A DNA stretch of 64,000 nucleotides from Gracilibacillus salinarum (lineage in GTDB: Bacteria > Bacillota > Bacilli > Bacillales > Amphibacillaceae), in NCBI RefSeq assembly GCF_022919575.1, contig NZ_CP095071.1:2356001-2420000 (forward strand), given 5' to 3'. Position numbers and translations under genes: made by a program. The first letter of the stretch is position 1; the number at the start of each line of letters is the position of its first letter. Positions 9,809-19,137 of the stretch are shown piece after piece. The notes beneath the pieces are model-generated. The model ran no database searches, was not told where the DNA came from, and saw only the letters and a list, made by a program, of their open reading frames with translations.

Positions 9809-9851
9809 AAAGCAACTGTTTTGTCACAAATGACACTCCAGTTGCTTTTTT
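9809..9851 (+). terminator. Rho-independent terminator of gdhA
   Basis: AGCAACTG (9811-9818) pairs with CAGTTGCT (9839-9846) and six T follow. The rest of the gap 9688-10000 holds a C8 run at about 9700-9707 and an AT-rich promoter-like stretch (TATAAT-like text near 9937) before the acyltransferase gene; no further gene is visible. Confidence 0.8.
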
Positions 9852-10000
9852 GTCATTTGGATACCTCAGGACTTTTTACTCAAATTAACGAACAATATCC
9901 AGTATTCTCATATTCACTATCTCTTAGTAATCATGTAATATAATAATAGCGTACTACTGCTTATAGTTACTGGAAATAAAAAGGAAAGCGAGGTACTGCA

Positions 10001-11185
10001 ATGAGCATCGAGAAAAAACCAAGTAAATGGGTAAAGAACTTCCTATTATCAAGTATACATCTCTATTTAAGGAGAACGACAACCTTTAAGGTAACAAGAA
10101 ATGATACAAAAGACATACAGCCTCCGTATTTAATCGTCAGTAACCATGTTAACAACTGGGATCCATTATATATTAATCTTTTTGTAGATGAGCCGATTTC
10201 ATTTATCGCAGGTGAACCACTTTTTCGCAAACCATTACTAAAAAGAGTATTAGATTATACAGGCGCTATCCGTAAAACGAAGTTCAAAAATGACACCAGT
10301 ACAATCCGCAATGCAATCAAAGCGAAAAATCACGGCCGAGTTATTGGACTTTTTCCTGAGGGAAACAGGAATTGGGATGGTGTGACAGAGCCTGTTATCT
10401 ATTCAACAGCTAAATTAGTAAAATTGCTAAAAATTCCGGTAGTTGCGGCCAAAATTAAAGGTGGCTATTTAACGCATCCACGTTGGGGCGACGGTGATCG
10501 AAAAGGTACAATTGAAATAAGTTATCAAAAGATATGGGACACAGAAGAAGTAAGCAATCTCTCTGTTGCAGAGATTCATCAAACACTGACAACTTCCCTA
10601 TATCATGATGAAATGGAATGGCAAAAAGAAAAAGGCTATCGCTTCCGAGGTAAGCATAATGCGCATTATCTGGAGAGGCTTCTATTTGTATGTCCAGCCT
10701 GCGAGTCCGTAGGCTCCATGCATTCTGATCATGATACCTTTTCCTGTACATCCTGTCATTATCAGGTTACGTATACAGAACAAGGCTTCTTCGCTGGGGA
10801 ATCATCCAGATTCGACACACCACATCAGTGGAGCGACTGGCAATTACAAGCGTTGAATCAAATCATTCTTGATCCACCACAAATGGAAGATATCGTTACC
10901 TTATATCGTTCAATAGATCAGAAGCCTTTCGAGAAACTATTAGAAGGTACGATTCATTTAAAGGAAAATACAATTACGTTTGCAGCAGAAGATGGTGCGA
11001 GACAGACCTTCTTTTTAGATGATATGGAAGCTGTTAATATCCACTTTCATCATAAGCTAAGCTTCTTTCATGATGATCATCTATACGAAGTGATTTTTAC
11101 CAGTCCTCGTTCCTCTTGCTATCAATGGTTACAAATGATCCAGCGGCTGCAGCAGAATCTGTTAGAAAAGGAGCAGACTTCATGA
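10001..11185 (+). CDS. PlsC-like 1-acyl-glycerol-phosphate acyltransferase with C-terminal zinc ribbon
   Basis: A 394-residue protein. The N-terminal half is a lysophospholipid acyltransferase: NHVNNWD near 48-54 is the NHx4D catalytic motif and FPEGNRNWDG near 118 is the phosphate-binding motif. The C-terminal part carries CPAC (231-234) and CTSC (249-252), a rubredoxin/zinc-ribbon-like knuckle pair, then an unassigned tail of about 140 residues. The acyltransferase half should act at the membrane face on acylated glycerol phosphate or a related lipid; the tail's role is unknown. The stop overlaps the start of the glutamate symporter gene. Confidence 0.8.
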   Translation: MSIEKKPSKWVKNFLLSSIHLYLRRTTTFKVTRNDTKDIQPPYLIVSNHVNNWDPLYINLFVDEPISFIAGEPLFRKPLLKRVLDYTGAIRKTKFKNDTSTIRNAIKAKNHGRVIGLFPEGNRNWDGVTEPVIYSTAKLVKLLKIPVVAAKIKGGYLTHPRWGDGDRKGTIEISYQKIWDTEEVSNLSVAEIHQTLTTSLYHDEMEWQKEKGYRFRGKHNAHYLERLLFVCPACESVGSMHSDHDTFSCTSCHYQVTYTEQGFFAGESSRFDTPHQWSDWQLQALNQIILDPPQMEDIVTLYRSIDQKPFEKLLEGTIHLKENTITFAAEDGARQTFFLDDMEAVNIHFHHKLSFFHDDHLYEVIFTSPRSSCYQWLQMIQRLQQNLLEKEQTS

Positions 11186-12555
11186 CAGGTACATGGGATT
11201 TTGTCCTCGACTTTATTTATATATCTATTATCTTAGCAATTGCGACTGTGTTTAAAACAAGAATTCCGATCTTAAATAAATTAATCATCCCCACTTCCAT
11301 GATTGCCGGATTTATCGGTCTTCTGTTAGGAGAAGAACTATTAGGAATTATTCCATTTGATCAGGATATGCTCGGTAATCTTGTCTATCATTTAATGGCA
11401 ATCGGCTTTATTGCTCTTTCTCTCAAGGAGCGTAATATGGAAAATACGCCAGGTGTCATGAACGCGGGTATGCTAATTGTTACGGGCTATGTTCTACAAG
11501 GGATTATTGGTTTTGGTTTGTTTCTGTTATTAGTAGAAACAATCTATCCAGATTTCTTCCCCGGTATCGGTCTGTTGTTACCACTAGGCTTTGGTCAAGG
11601 ACCTGGTCAGGCTTTTTCCATTGGTACACAGTGGCAAGAGCTTGGTGTAACAGGTGGAGGCAACCTCGGACTGACGATCGCTGGAATCGGATTTATTTGG
11701 GCAACATTAGTTGGTATCATTTTTATGAATCTATTAGCGAAACGATATCGCACCGCTTCTAAATCCAAACAAGATACAACACATGACAAATTAGTAGAAA
11801 AAATGGAACCAGATGAAATTCCGCTCGGAGATGCTATTGACAAACTGACGTTCCAGGTAGCCTTAATCGGGACTATTTATTTCATTACGTATATCACCAT
11901 TTATGGCTTAAGTGATTTACTCTCCCCTATTGGAGCGTTCGGAGAAACCTTAGGACAGTTGTTAATCGGCTTCCACTTCATTATCGGAAGTCTGTATGCT
12001 GTACTATTCCGTATCATCTTAAATAAACTTAAAAATCGTGGTTTCAAATTAGAACACACACCGAATAACTATTTATTGCAGCGTATTGCTGGTTTCTCTT
12101 TTGATTATATGATTGCAGCTGCGATTACTGCCATTTCGATTTATGCCTTACAGGATTACTTATTACCAGTAGTGATCATTACCACGGCTGGCGGTCTTAT
12201 TACCATTTTATTCTTTGTATGGATTATTCCAAGAGTGTATCCTGAGGACGTATTACCGAACATTCTTGGATTCTACGGCATGCAGACAGGAACGATTTCA
12301 ACGGGAATGGCGCTGGTCAAAGCTGTGGACCCAAAATTCCGTTCCAATACAACAGACAATCTTGTGATGGGTAGCGGGACAGCATTACTTTTCGGTTTTC
12401 CGTTATTACTTATTTTAAACATTCCAGTAGTTGGATATGTACAAAATCAACCAATTATGTATGTGTATACGATGCTAGCTTTAATTATTTATTTTGCCGC
12501 GCTTCTCGGAGGAATTCTTTGGCGCACTAGAAAAAAGAATAAGATTCGTTCGTGA
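11182..12555 (+). CDS. gltS: GltS-type sodium/glutamate symporter (ESS family)
   Basis: A 457-residue membrane protein with two repeated hydrophobic halves joined by a cytoplasmic loop near residues 190-230. It matches the ESS family, including the Gly-rich reentrant text GFGQGPGQAFSIGTQWQ and the matching second-half loop GFYGMQTGTISTGMALV. It should import glutamate with sodium. The start ATG 11182 follows AAAGGAGCAGACTTC and overlaps the acyltransferase stop, so the pair is coupled. It is longer than E. coli GltS (about 400 residues). Confidence 0.85.
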   Translation: MTGTWDFVLDFIYISIILAIATVFKTRIPILNKLIIPTSMIAGFIGLLLGEELLGIIPFDQDMLGNLVYHLMAIGFIALSLKERNMENTPGVMNAGMLIVTGYVLQGIIGFGLFLLLVETIYPDFFPGIGLLLPLGFGQGPGQAFSIGTQWQELGVTGGGNLGLTIAGIGFIWATLVGIIFMNLLAKRYRTASKSKQDTTHDKLVEKMEPDEIPLGDAIDKLTFQVALIGTIYFITYITIYGLSDLLSPIGAFGETLGQLLIGFHFIIGSLYAVLFRIILNKLKNRGFKLEHTPNNYLLQRIAGFSFDYMIAAAITAISIYALQDYLLPVVIITTAGGLITILFFVWIIPRVYPEDVLPNILGFYGMQTGTISTGMALVKAVDPKFRSNTTDNLVMGSGTALLFGFPLLLILNIPVVGYVQNQPIMYVYTMLALIIYFAALLGGILWRTRKKNKIRS

Positions 12556-12621
12556 ATTACTTCTTGTATGGGGAAAAATACGTTAAGATATACATGTATC
12601 TAAACATTGAGGAGGAGTTAT

Positions 12622-13236
12622 ATGTTTAAAAAAATTGCAAGTGACGCTTTAGGATTAAGTGATATTGGTAAGATCATTCTTCCAGAAGATTTTGACAAAA
12701 CAGACTCTGATGATTATGTATTACATGAAGATGGGGAAAAGATTCATTTTCTAATCAAATCAAAATCAGATGAATATTGCTTTACTAATCGCGCTTTGAT
12801 CCACCTCGACGGTGAAAAAGCTTCCAGCAGTAAACGAAACATCTTCCGTTACGATTACTATCAGCATCAAATTCGTCATGTTTCCGTTGAGACAGCTGGA
12901 ACAATCGATTTAGATTTGGAAATTAAATTTTCGATTGGCAACCAAGCCCTTTCCGTCGATATTGACAAAAAAGAAGGCGAAGCAATCGCAGACTTATATA
13001 AATCATTAGTAAAAATCTCACACATTCAGGATGAAGAGTCACGAATGAAAGATTTTGCTAAAGACAGTTTACAAGCTTCACAGTCTCTTTTTACCGACAA
13101 CCGATTCCATGATGGAAATATCGCAACCGAATTTGAGAAAGCAACCCATTTTGCCTATGACTGGTTTCAGGCTACTTACAACGAGAATACTCGTAAAGAT
13201 TTCGGCGAAGTATTTGAAAAATATATCCAAAACTAA
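12622..13236 (+). CDS. PH-domain protein with YvbH-like oligomerisation region
   Basis: A 204-residue soluble protein. Residues about 1-125 resemble the bacterial PH domain (bPH_3/DUF1696), with DEYCFTNRALIHLDGEKAS as a strand-turn-strand core. The C-terminal 70 residues are helical and match the YvbH extension that mediates oligomers. GGAGGAG lies before ATG 12622. Related proteins are widespread in Bacillus and lack a firm function. A terminator follows immediately. Confidence 0.8.
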   Translation: MFKKIASDALGLSDIGKIILPEDFDKTDSDDYVLHEDGEKIHFLIKSKSDEYCFTNRALIHLDGEKASSSKRNIFRYDYYQHQIRHVSVETAGTIDLDLEIKFSIGNQALSVDIDKKEGEAIADLYKSLVKISHIQDEESRMKDFAKDSLQASQSLFTDNRFHDGNIATEFEKATHFAYDWFQATYNENTRKDFGEVFEKYIQN

Positions 13237-13246
13237 GCAACAAGAA

Positions 13247-13282
13247 GGAAGCAGCCAATCATTTAGTGCTGTTTCCTTTTTT
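13247..13282 (+). terminator. Rho-independent terminator
   Basis: GGAAGCAGC pairs with GCTGTTTCC (one G-U) followed by six T. A second hairpin, AAACCG...CGGTTTT near 13315-13336, belongs to the outer left flank of repeat copy 2. Confidence 0.8.
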
Positions 13283-13309
13283 CTATCATCTATTCTCATC
13301 TAATAGAGA

Positions 13310-13962
13310 AAAACCGAGCAACCCCGCCCGGTTTTATTGAAATAAATTATATATATAACTTCCTATAATATGGATTATGTCAACACATAGGCTGTATTGC
13401 TGAATGGTCATTTTGAAATATTTTATCTGCTTAGCAAAGCTCCGGAAATAGGCTCCGCGTCCTGTGGGCACGGCTTCAGCTAAATTAGGAAAGAAAATAC
13501 TTTTCTTTCCTAATTGGATCTTCAGCTCGCGCTGATTCCACGGGAGTCTCCGCCTATTTCCTACGCTAATGGGAAGTACTACAACGATTGGAACAGCTAG
13601 AAGCAGTGGTGCTTAGCAATGTATTTCATCAATTATGGTATGAATCTTGCAGATAGTGCTTCATATCCTAGCTGTCGAATAAATTGTGGAGCTACACATC
13701 AGCGGAGGCCAACCACGGAGACTCCCGCGGGATTGTGCAGGTGCTGGAGATCCACTTTGTGAAGCGTTCTTCTTCACAAAGTTAGCTCCAGCCGTGCCCC
13801 GCAGGACGCGAAGTGGTTGGCCGAAGCGGTATCCCAGCACATTAAATATATCAATATGAATGCTTGGCTAGCGATGGGTTAGTTGACATAATCCATATTA
13901 TAGGAACTCCACTTCATATTCCATATGATCACTGCTGTGACTGCACTTTTATGCTTTCTTTA
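13310..13962. repeat. Composite repeat family 1, copy 2 (complete)
   Basis: Inverted repeats at 13361-13384 and 13882-13905 (CCTATAATATGGATTATG and complement) enclose module A (about 13435-13568) and module B (about 13706-13832). Module A's tip is AATTAGGAAAGAAAA (13483-13497) and its complement at 13501-13515; module B's tip is TTTGTGAAG/CTTCACAAA. The outer left flank has ACCCCGCCCGGTT; the outer right flank has CTGCTGTGACTGCACTT and reaches the stop codon of the DUF1722 gene. Confidence 0.9.
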
Positions 13963-14406
13963 CTATCCAGAAAGAATCGATTGGACTTGCACATACTTTT
14001 TCTGAAAAAGCCATGCCCACTCTGCTATTTGATGCAAAATCTCTGGCAGCTGTATACTCCCTTCACGATATTTTGTAAGTTTCCATAAAAATTGATCTTT
14101 CTCCTCTACGGTTAACTCCTCTCGAAAATACCCAAACATATGACTGACAGCATTTGCTACCACTCCACGAGAAGGAATGTCACTTATTAATGCAATCCTT
14201 CCTTGCACTTCTTTACCTATCTTTGTTATTTCTAGCTGTTGATGATTAGCAATCACTCGTCCTATTTCTTTTTGTGTAGCTGGCGCTAGTGCCATTAGCA
14301 GATATTTATGTCTTGTTTGAAAAGCAACAAGATTTGCCTGTGTCGCGTTATCAGCAATTTCAGTCATCAACATTTTTCTGTAATAGTTAAATTGAAGTTG
14401 GTTCAT
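13963..14406 (-). CDS. DUF1722 (YbgA-like) protein
   Basis: A 147-residue protein corresponding to the DUF1722/YbgA domain. The family text is FQTRHKYLLMALAPATQKEIGR near 30-50, and the C-terminal half is helical. Its biochemical role is not established; in other bacteria it is found next to photolyase genes. Here it is divergent from a photolyase gene with 76 bases between starts, which supports a linked role in light-damage response. AAGGAG is six bases ahead of the chosen ATG 14406. No DUF523 partner domain is fused. Confidence 0.8.
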   Translation of the reverse strand: MNQLQFNYYRKMLMTEIADNATQANLVAFQTRHKYLLMALAPATQKEIGRVIANHQQLEITKIGKEVQGRIALISDIPSRGVVANAVSHMFGYFREELTVEEKDQFLWKLTKYREGSIQLPEILHQIAEWAWLFQKKYVQVQSILSG

Positions 14407-14482
14407 CGTCATCTCCTTACATTTTTACGTTCATCAGAAGTAATAACGGGTATACTACAAATAGAATAGTGAGGTGCCTACA

Positions 14483-15898
14483 ATGAATAAAACAATAATT
14501 GTCTGGTTCAAAGATGACTTACGCATTTTGGATCATCCGGCTCTGTACCACGCCGCTATGGATGGTAAAGTGATACCCCTTTATATACATAATGAAACTG
14601 AAGATACCAACAGTGAATGGTACCGCCTGCAGGCTATTACTGCCTTTCAGCAGCAACTACAAGACAAAGGTGCCACTTTAGTTATCAAACAAGGAAATCC
14701 TGTTCAAATCATACAAGAGGTTGTCCAAGCATTTAATGCGGATGCGGTGTATTATCATTATCAATACGGACCAGAGAGCCGCAAACAAGACGAACAACTA
14801 ATGGACTGCTTATCAGTTCCAGTCAGACGATTCCACGGGAACGTGCTTACCGAACCTGGCACTATTTTAAATAAACAACAAAAGCCATACAAAGTGTTTA
14901 CATCCTTTTGGAAAAGCTTGCGTTCCTTACCAATAGCCAAACCTTATCCAGTACCGCATAAAGTGGATTGGTATAACGGCAAAGCATCGACAGTCCCACA
15001 TACCAAAAATTCGCAATTAAACATGTACTGGCAAGCAGGTGAGCAACAAGCGCTATACAAATGGCGTCGATTTCTGCATGATCAAATCGACGACTACCAG
15101 GAATATCGCGATTTTCCAGGAGTTGATGCTACCTCTCGCTTATCTCATCATTTATCACATGGCGAGATTAGTCCAAAGCTGATCTGGCATGAAGCTAAGG
15201 ATGCATTAGAAATAACCAGCATCGAAAATCGATTACAACATACAATGGAAGAAAGCACGGAAACTTTTTTGAAACAGCTTGTTTGGCGTGAATTCGCCTA
15301 TCATCAGCTAACATTTTTTCCTCACATTATCGATCAGCCACTTCAGACAAAGTTTCAAGCATTTCAATGGCAGAAGCCGGATCCTATGCTACTTGAGAGC
15401 TGGAAAAAAGGACTAACTGGTTATCCCTTGGTCGATGCTGGTATGCGTCAGCTTCTTGAAACAGGTTACATGCATAATCGTGTGCGTATGGTTACCGGTT
15501 CATTTTTAGTTAAACATCTGTTAATTCACTGGCTGGAAGGACAGGCCTGGTTTTCACGGCTGTTAGTGGATCATGACTTAGCTAATAATACGATGGGGTG
15601 GCAATGGGTAGCTGGAACAGGATTTGACTCCTCCCCTTTCTTTCGAATTTTCAACCCTGTGAAACAAGCAGAGAAATTCGATCCAGATGGAACGTATATA
15701 CAAAAATGGCTGCCAGAATTACGAGATCTACCTATCGAACACCTCCACTTTCCTCAGAAAGCACCGGAGGAAGTATTGCAAGATGCAGGTATAACGCTAG
15801 GTAAAGACTATCCACATCCAATTATTGAACACCAATACGCCAGAGAACGTGCGTTGGAGACTTTCCAGCAACTTAAAAAGGAGGAACGTAACCATTGA
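14483..15898 (+). CDS. phrB: Deoxyribodipyrimidine photolyase (cryptochrome/photolyase family)
   Basis: A 471-residue photolyase. The N-terminal alpha/beta antenna domain starts IIVWFKDDLRILDHPAL. The C-terminal FAD domain shows VDAGMRQLLETGYMHNRVRM, LANNTMGWQWVAGTG and SSPFFRIFNPVKQAEKFDP. It should bind FAD and repair cyclobutane pyrimidine dimers with light energy in the cytoplasm. GTGAGGTG precedes ATG 14483. The stop overlaps the TTG start of the TspO-like gene. Confidence 0.93.
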   Translation: MNKTIIVWFKDDLRILDHPALYHAAMDGKVIPLYIHNETEDTNSEWYRLQAITAFQQQLQDKGATLVIKQGNPVQIIQEVVQAFNADAVYYHYQYGPESRKQDEQLMDCLSVPVRRFHGNVLTEPGTILNKQQKPYKVFTSFWKSLRSLPIAKPYPVPHKVDWYNGKASTVPHTKNSQLNMYWQAGEQQALYKWRRFLHDQIDDYQEYRDFPGVDATSRLSHHLSHGEISPKLIWHEAKDALEITSIENRLQHTMEESTETFLKQLVWREFAYHQLTFFPHIIDQPLQTKFQAFQWQKPDPMLLESWKKGLTGYPLVDAGMRQLLETGYMHNRVRMVTGSFLVKHLLIHWLEGQAWFSRLLVDHDLANNTMGWQWVAGTGFDSSPFFRIFNPVKQAEKFDPDGTYIQKWLPELRDLPIEHLHFPQKAPEEVLQDAGITLGKDYPHPIIEHQYARERALETFQQLKKEERNH

Positions 15899-16629
15899 GA
15901 AATTTTTGGGTAAACTTGACCGCTTTATTACTCGTTGTAGTTGTTAATGCCTTAGCAAATATCATCCCGATAAACGGCATGACAACTGGAGAAATATCTA
16001 ATCAACTAACTGTTTTATTTACTCCTGCAGGTTATGTTTTTAGTATTTGGGGACTGATTTATCTATTACTGGCTATCTGGGTATTTGCGCAGTTACCTAG
16101 CAACAGACGAAATGCTCCTGTGTATCAAGCATGCAGCGAATTATTCTGGATTAGTTCCATTCTTAATGTGGCCTGGTTACTTTGCTGGCATTATCAGATC
16201 TTCTGGCTGAGCACCATCTTGATGATCGGTCTGTTGCTAACCCTAATTACACTGTACTTACGTGCGCGACAAGTGAAAGGATCAACCTTTGACATCTTAC
16301 CCTTTTCTATTTATTTAGGATGGATCAGTGTTGCGACTATTGCTAATATTAGCTATTATCTAGTATTTATTGGATGGGATCAGCATGCGGTTTTTTGGAC
16401 GATGGTAATGATTATCGTCGCTACATTATTAGCTTATTTTTTTCTTTGGAGCCAAAAGGATATTTTCTATGTGCTAGTGTTTATTTGGGCTTTTATCGGA
16501 ATTGGTGTGAAGAATCAATCAGATTATATGAACGTCGCCGTAACAGCCTATGCCTGTGCCATTGTGCTAGTGATCGTCACCATCATATACAGTATAAGAA
16601 AAGGAATACAAATAGGTGGTAATCATTAA
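15895..16629 (+). CDS. TspO/MBR-related tryptophan-rich membrane protein
   Basis: A 244-residue very hydrophobic protein with about seven or eight membrane segments. It has a Trp-rich core such as YVFSIWGLIYLLLAIWVF and LNVAWLLCWHYQIFWLS. It resembles the longer TspO-related proteins, not the roughly 160-residue five-helix form. TspO proteins bind tetrapyrroles; the ligand here is not known. Translation should begin at TTG 15895, preceded by AAAAGGAGG and overlapping the photolyase stop, so the two are an operon. Photolyase neighbours of this type suggest a link to light or photo-oxidative stress (inference). Confidence 0.75.
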   Translation: MRNFWVNLTALLLVVVVNALANIIPINGMTTGEISNQLTVLFTPAGYVFSIWGLIYLLLAIWVFAQLPSNRRNAPVYQACSELFWISSILNVAWLLCWHYQIFWLSTILMIGLLLTLITLYLRARQVKGSTFDILPFSIYLGWISVATIANISYYLVFIGWDQHAVFWTMVMIIVATLLAYFFLWSQKDIFYVLVFIWAFIGIGVKNQSDYMNVAVTAYACAIVLVIVTIIYSIRKGIQIGGNH

Positions 16630-16669
16630 AATAAATGCTCCGTTCAATATTCGACTTTCAATCCTGCAA

Positions 16670-16719
16670 CTTAAGCCAACCATTCCGATTCCCTCAAGAC
16701 GAATAACGGTTGGCTTAAG
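16670..16719. terminator. Perfect inverted repeat between convergent genes (possible terminator)
   Basis: CTTAAGCCAACC (16670-16681) and GGTTGGCTTAAG (16708-16719) form a 12-bp perfect stem between the TspO-like gene and the lnrN-like gene. No clear T run follows on either strand, so terminator function is likely but not certain. Confidence 0.5.
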
Positions 16720-16787
16720 CATTTCTGTAAGCCAATGATTATAGACTCTGGTTTAACAAACTGAAATGGAGCGTGTACCAGCTGCGA

Positions 16788-17876
16788 TTATCGCCTCTCC
16801 ATCAGGTTAATACCGATTCCCATAAAAAACACTCCCATTAAAAACAGGATGACGACTGATTGCGTAATGTCCTGTAATGGATGCCCATAGATTGCCACTC
16901 CCTTTAAAGCATCCATCGCATATGTTACAGGAATCAGTTGCGCAGCGAATTCAACCACTTGATTATCCACAATTTCACTTGGCCAGTATGCCCCGCCAAG
17001 CATCGCCATACTTACCGCAATAGTTGGAACCACCGCATTTAATTGTGACGATCGGTTTACCAGACCAATTAACAGCATACCAAGTGCTACAATCGCAAAC
17101 GTATAGAAACTGCAAACCACAATAATAGCCAGCCAGCTGTCACCAATGTCAAAGTCAAACAGACGATCAAACATAATAAACACTAGCATCATTTGCACCA
17201 TTCCTATCACAAATGCATAGCTTAGATAGCCGATATAAATTTGCCATTTGCGAACAGGAGACAAAATCAGACGATCCCAGCTGCCCCGCTGTTTTTCTTC
17301 TGCTACTTCACTCAAACTGAAAACTATGGTATAAATAGCAAAGAATAAGGTCATTCCAAATAACGCCTGCAAATTATTATCAAACAGCGGGACATCGCTG
17401 CTTGTTTCATTCAAAGAACTTTCCACTTCAATAGGAGGTTGCTGTAATGCCTCTTCCACTGCTATATGGTCCTCAACTGCAATTTGATCAAGCTTCAGTT
17501 TTTCCCAGTAAACAAGTTGAAGATGATTATCGATAAGCATTTGATTTTGATTTTCGGTACTGGCTATAATGGTATATTGACCCTCTGCCAATGTAATACC
17601 TAAGCTGACATTTCCTAACGCTACATCTTCTCTCATCTGGCCCAATTCCGTATCTTCAAATGAAAAACCGTCTAGTTCTTCCAATTTATCGATTAACCAT
17701 AATTCTGTTTCTTTCGAGACATCTTCTGAGAAGTGAACAGGAATTGCAATTGTTTGTTGCCCAGCATTGGCACCACCAACGAACATGATAAAAATAAAAG
17801 TAAGAGCAATCATCGATATGGTCATAAAAGGTTTCCGTCTTAATCGTTGGCACTGTAAAACAAAGATATGTCTCAT
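16788..17876 (-). CDS. lnrN: ABC-2 type permease, LnrN-like
   Basis: A 362-residue ABC-2 exporter permease. One N-terminal membrane helix is followed by a large extracytoplasmic segment (about residues 40-165) and a five- or six-helix C-terminal core containing FSLSEVAEEKQRGSWDRLIL, the usual coupling region after helix 2. AAAGGAGGG precedes the ATG; the start overlaps the upstream permease stop (ATGA). It is the last gene of a five-gene unit ordered as B. subtilis lnrJKLMN, where LMN export or resist linearmycin-type lipophilic antibiotics. Drug specificity here is inference from order. Confidence 0.75.
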   Translation of the reverse strand: MRHIFVLQCQRLRRKPFMTISMIALTFIFIMFVGGANAGQQTIAIPVHFSEDVSKETELWLIDKLEELDGFSFEDTELGQMREDVALGNVSLGITLAEGQYTIIASTENQNQMLIDNHLQLVYWEKLKLDQIAVEDHIAVEEALQQPPIEVESSLNETSSDVPLFDNNLQALFGMTLFFAIYTIVFSLSEVAEEKQRGSWDRLILSPVRKWQIYIGYLSYAFVIGMVQMMLVFIMFDRLFDFDIGDSWLAIIVVCSFYTFAIVALGMLLIGLVNRSSQLNAVVPTIAVSMAMLGGAYWPSEIVDNQVVEFAAQLIPVTYAMDALKGVAIYGHPLQDITQSVVILFLMGVFFMGIGINLMERR

Positions 17877-19126
17877 GATTGCACCCTCCTTTTAGGAAAA
17901 ATAAGCAAGCTGATCAACAAAACAATCATTGTCACAAGTAATAAACGTGTTAGATAAGGGAATACATCTTGTACTGACATTCCTTGATTCACCAGCATAA
18001 AAGCCTTCATCGCCATTCCATTCGGAGTCCAGTCCCCTACCGCTTGGATCACCTCCGGAAAACTGTTAGCAGGTATCATACTTCCTCCCAATAATGCCAT
18101 GACACTGACAATCCCACTCGAGAAAATGCCAGCAATCGATGGTTCATTGTAACGAACCGTTAAAGCGACGAGCAAACTTGCCATAGATCCAACAGCAATT
18201 GCATAAAACATAGAAATTAACAGCGCGTTTACAATTAATTCCACATCGTAAGGTTGAAAAGATTGCAACAGGATCGAAGACATCGCTAATAAAATCCATA
18301 TTTGAAAAAAGACAATCACAATTGTCGTGAATGTTTTACCTAATAAAAAATATAACGGAGGCTTACCGGACAATAAAATCCGTTCTACCACTTGCTGGTT
18401 CTTTTCGTGATAGGCCATCGCAGCAATCGTTGACGCAACATACAAAGCAAACATTACAGCCATACCAGTGGTATAATACTCCATTGCCGATATTGGTCCT
18501 TTATCGGTTACCGTTTCGTGTTGTCCAACATTCTCGACCTCTAATGCAACGGCATTCCCTTGTGTTACCTGCCCGATAGCTGCTTCTACATTCATTCTAT
18601 GTGTAAACTGTTCTAAGATCGTTTGAAAAATATCTCCTTCAAAGTGCGCATGCTCTGTTTTTTTTACTACCAACGTACTTGTCACTTTTTCAGCTAACAG
18701 CATATTCATCAGGGTCTGATAAGTAAAATTCTCCGGAATGACGATCAAGGCATCTATCTCTTGCGATGCCATCGCTTCTTCAGCGTCTGCCTCTGTCATC
18801 GTTTGAACCGTTACAACCCCTTTCAAATCTTCCTTCAATACTTCTGTCAGGATGGTTTTAGGAGCTACTATTTTTGCTGCGGTCTCTAATGCCTTTGATG
18901 CCGGTGATGATTGTATCTGATTCATAAACTGCTTCTGACCTTGTTCTTCGTTGTCTTTATCAATTAAACCAACATGAATATCCGTACCAGTGCTGTTCAT
19001 CCCCATGACTCCACCTAATGCAAATCCTAAAATAACCATTAATATAAACGGCATTAAGATCATCACCATTAACTCGGTTCGGTCTCGTAACAGGAGTTTT
19101 AAATCTTTCTTGATAAAATCCAGCAT
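17873..19126 (-). CDS. lnrM: ABC-2 type permease, LnrM-like
   Basis: A 417-residue ABC-2 permease with one N-terminal helix (ELMVMILMPFILMVILGFAL), a long extracytoplasmic region to about residue 220, and a C-terminal bundle. The cytoplasmic turn AAMAYHEKNQQVVERILLSG is typical of the family. TAGGAGG is seven bases from the ATG. It should form a heterodimeric channel with the following permease, driven by the ATPase encoded just upstream. Confidence 0.75.
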   Translation of the reverse strand: MLDFIKKDLKLLLRDRTELMVMILMPFILMVILGFALGGVMGMNSTGTDIHVGLIDKDNEEQGQKQFMNQIQSSPASKALETAAKIVAPKTILTEVLKEDLKGVVTVQTMTEADAEEAMASQEIDALIVIPENFTYQTLMNMLLAEKVTSTLVVKKTEHAHFEGDIFQTILEQFTHRMNVEAAIGQVTQGNAVALEVENVGQHETVTDKGPISAMEYYTTGMAVMFALYVASTIAAMAYHEKNQQVVERILLSGKPPLYFLLGKTFTTIVIVFFQIWILLAMSSILLQSFQPYDVELIVNALLISMFYAIAVGSMASLLVALTVRYNEPSIAGIFSSGIVSVMALLGGSMIPANSFPEVIQAVGDWTPNGMAMKAFMLVNQGMSVQDVFPYLTRLLLVTMIVLLISLLIFPKRRVQS

Positions 19127-19137
19127 GACTCTACCTC

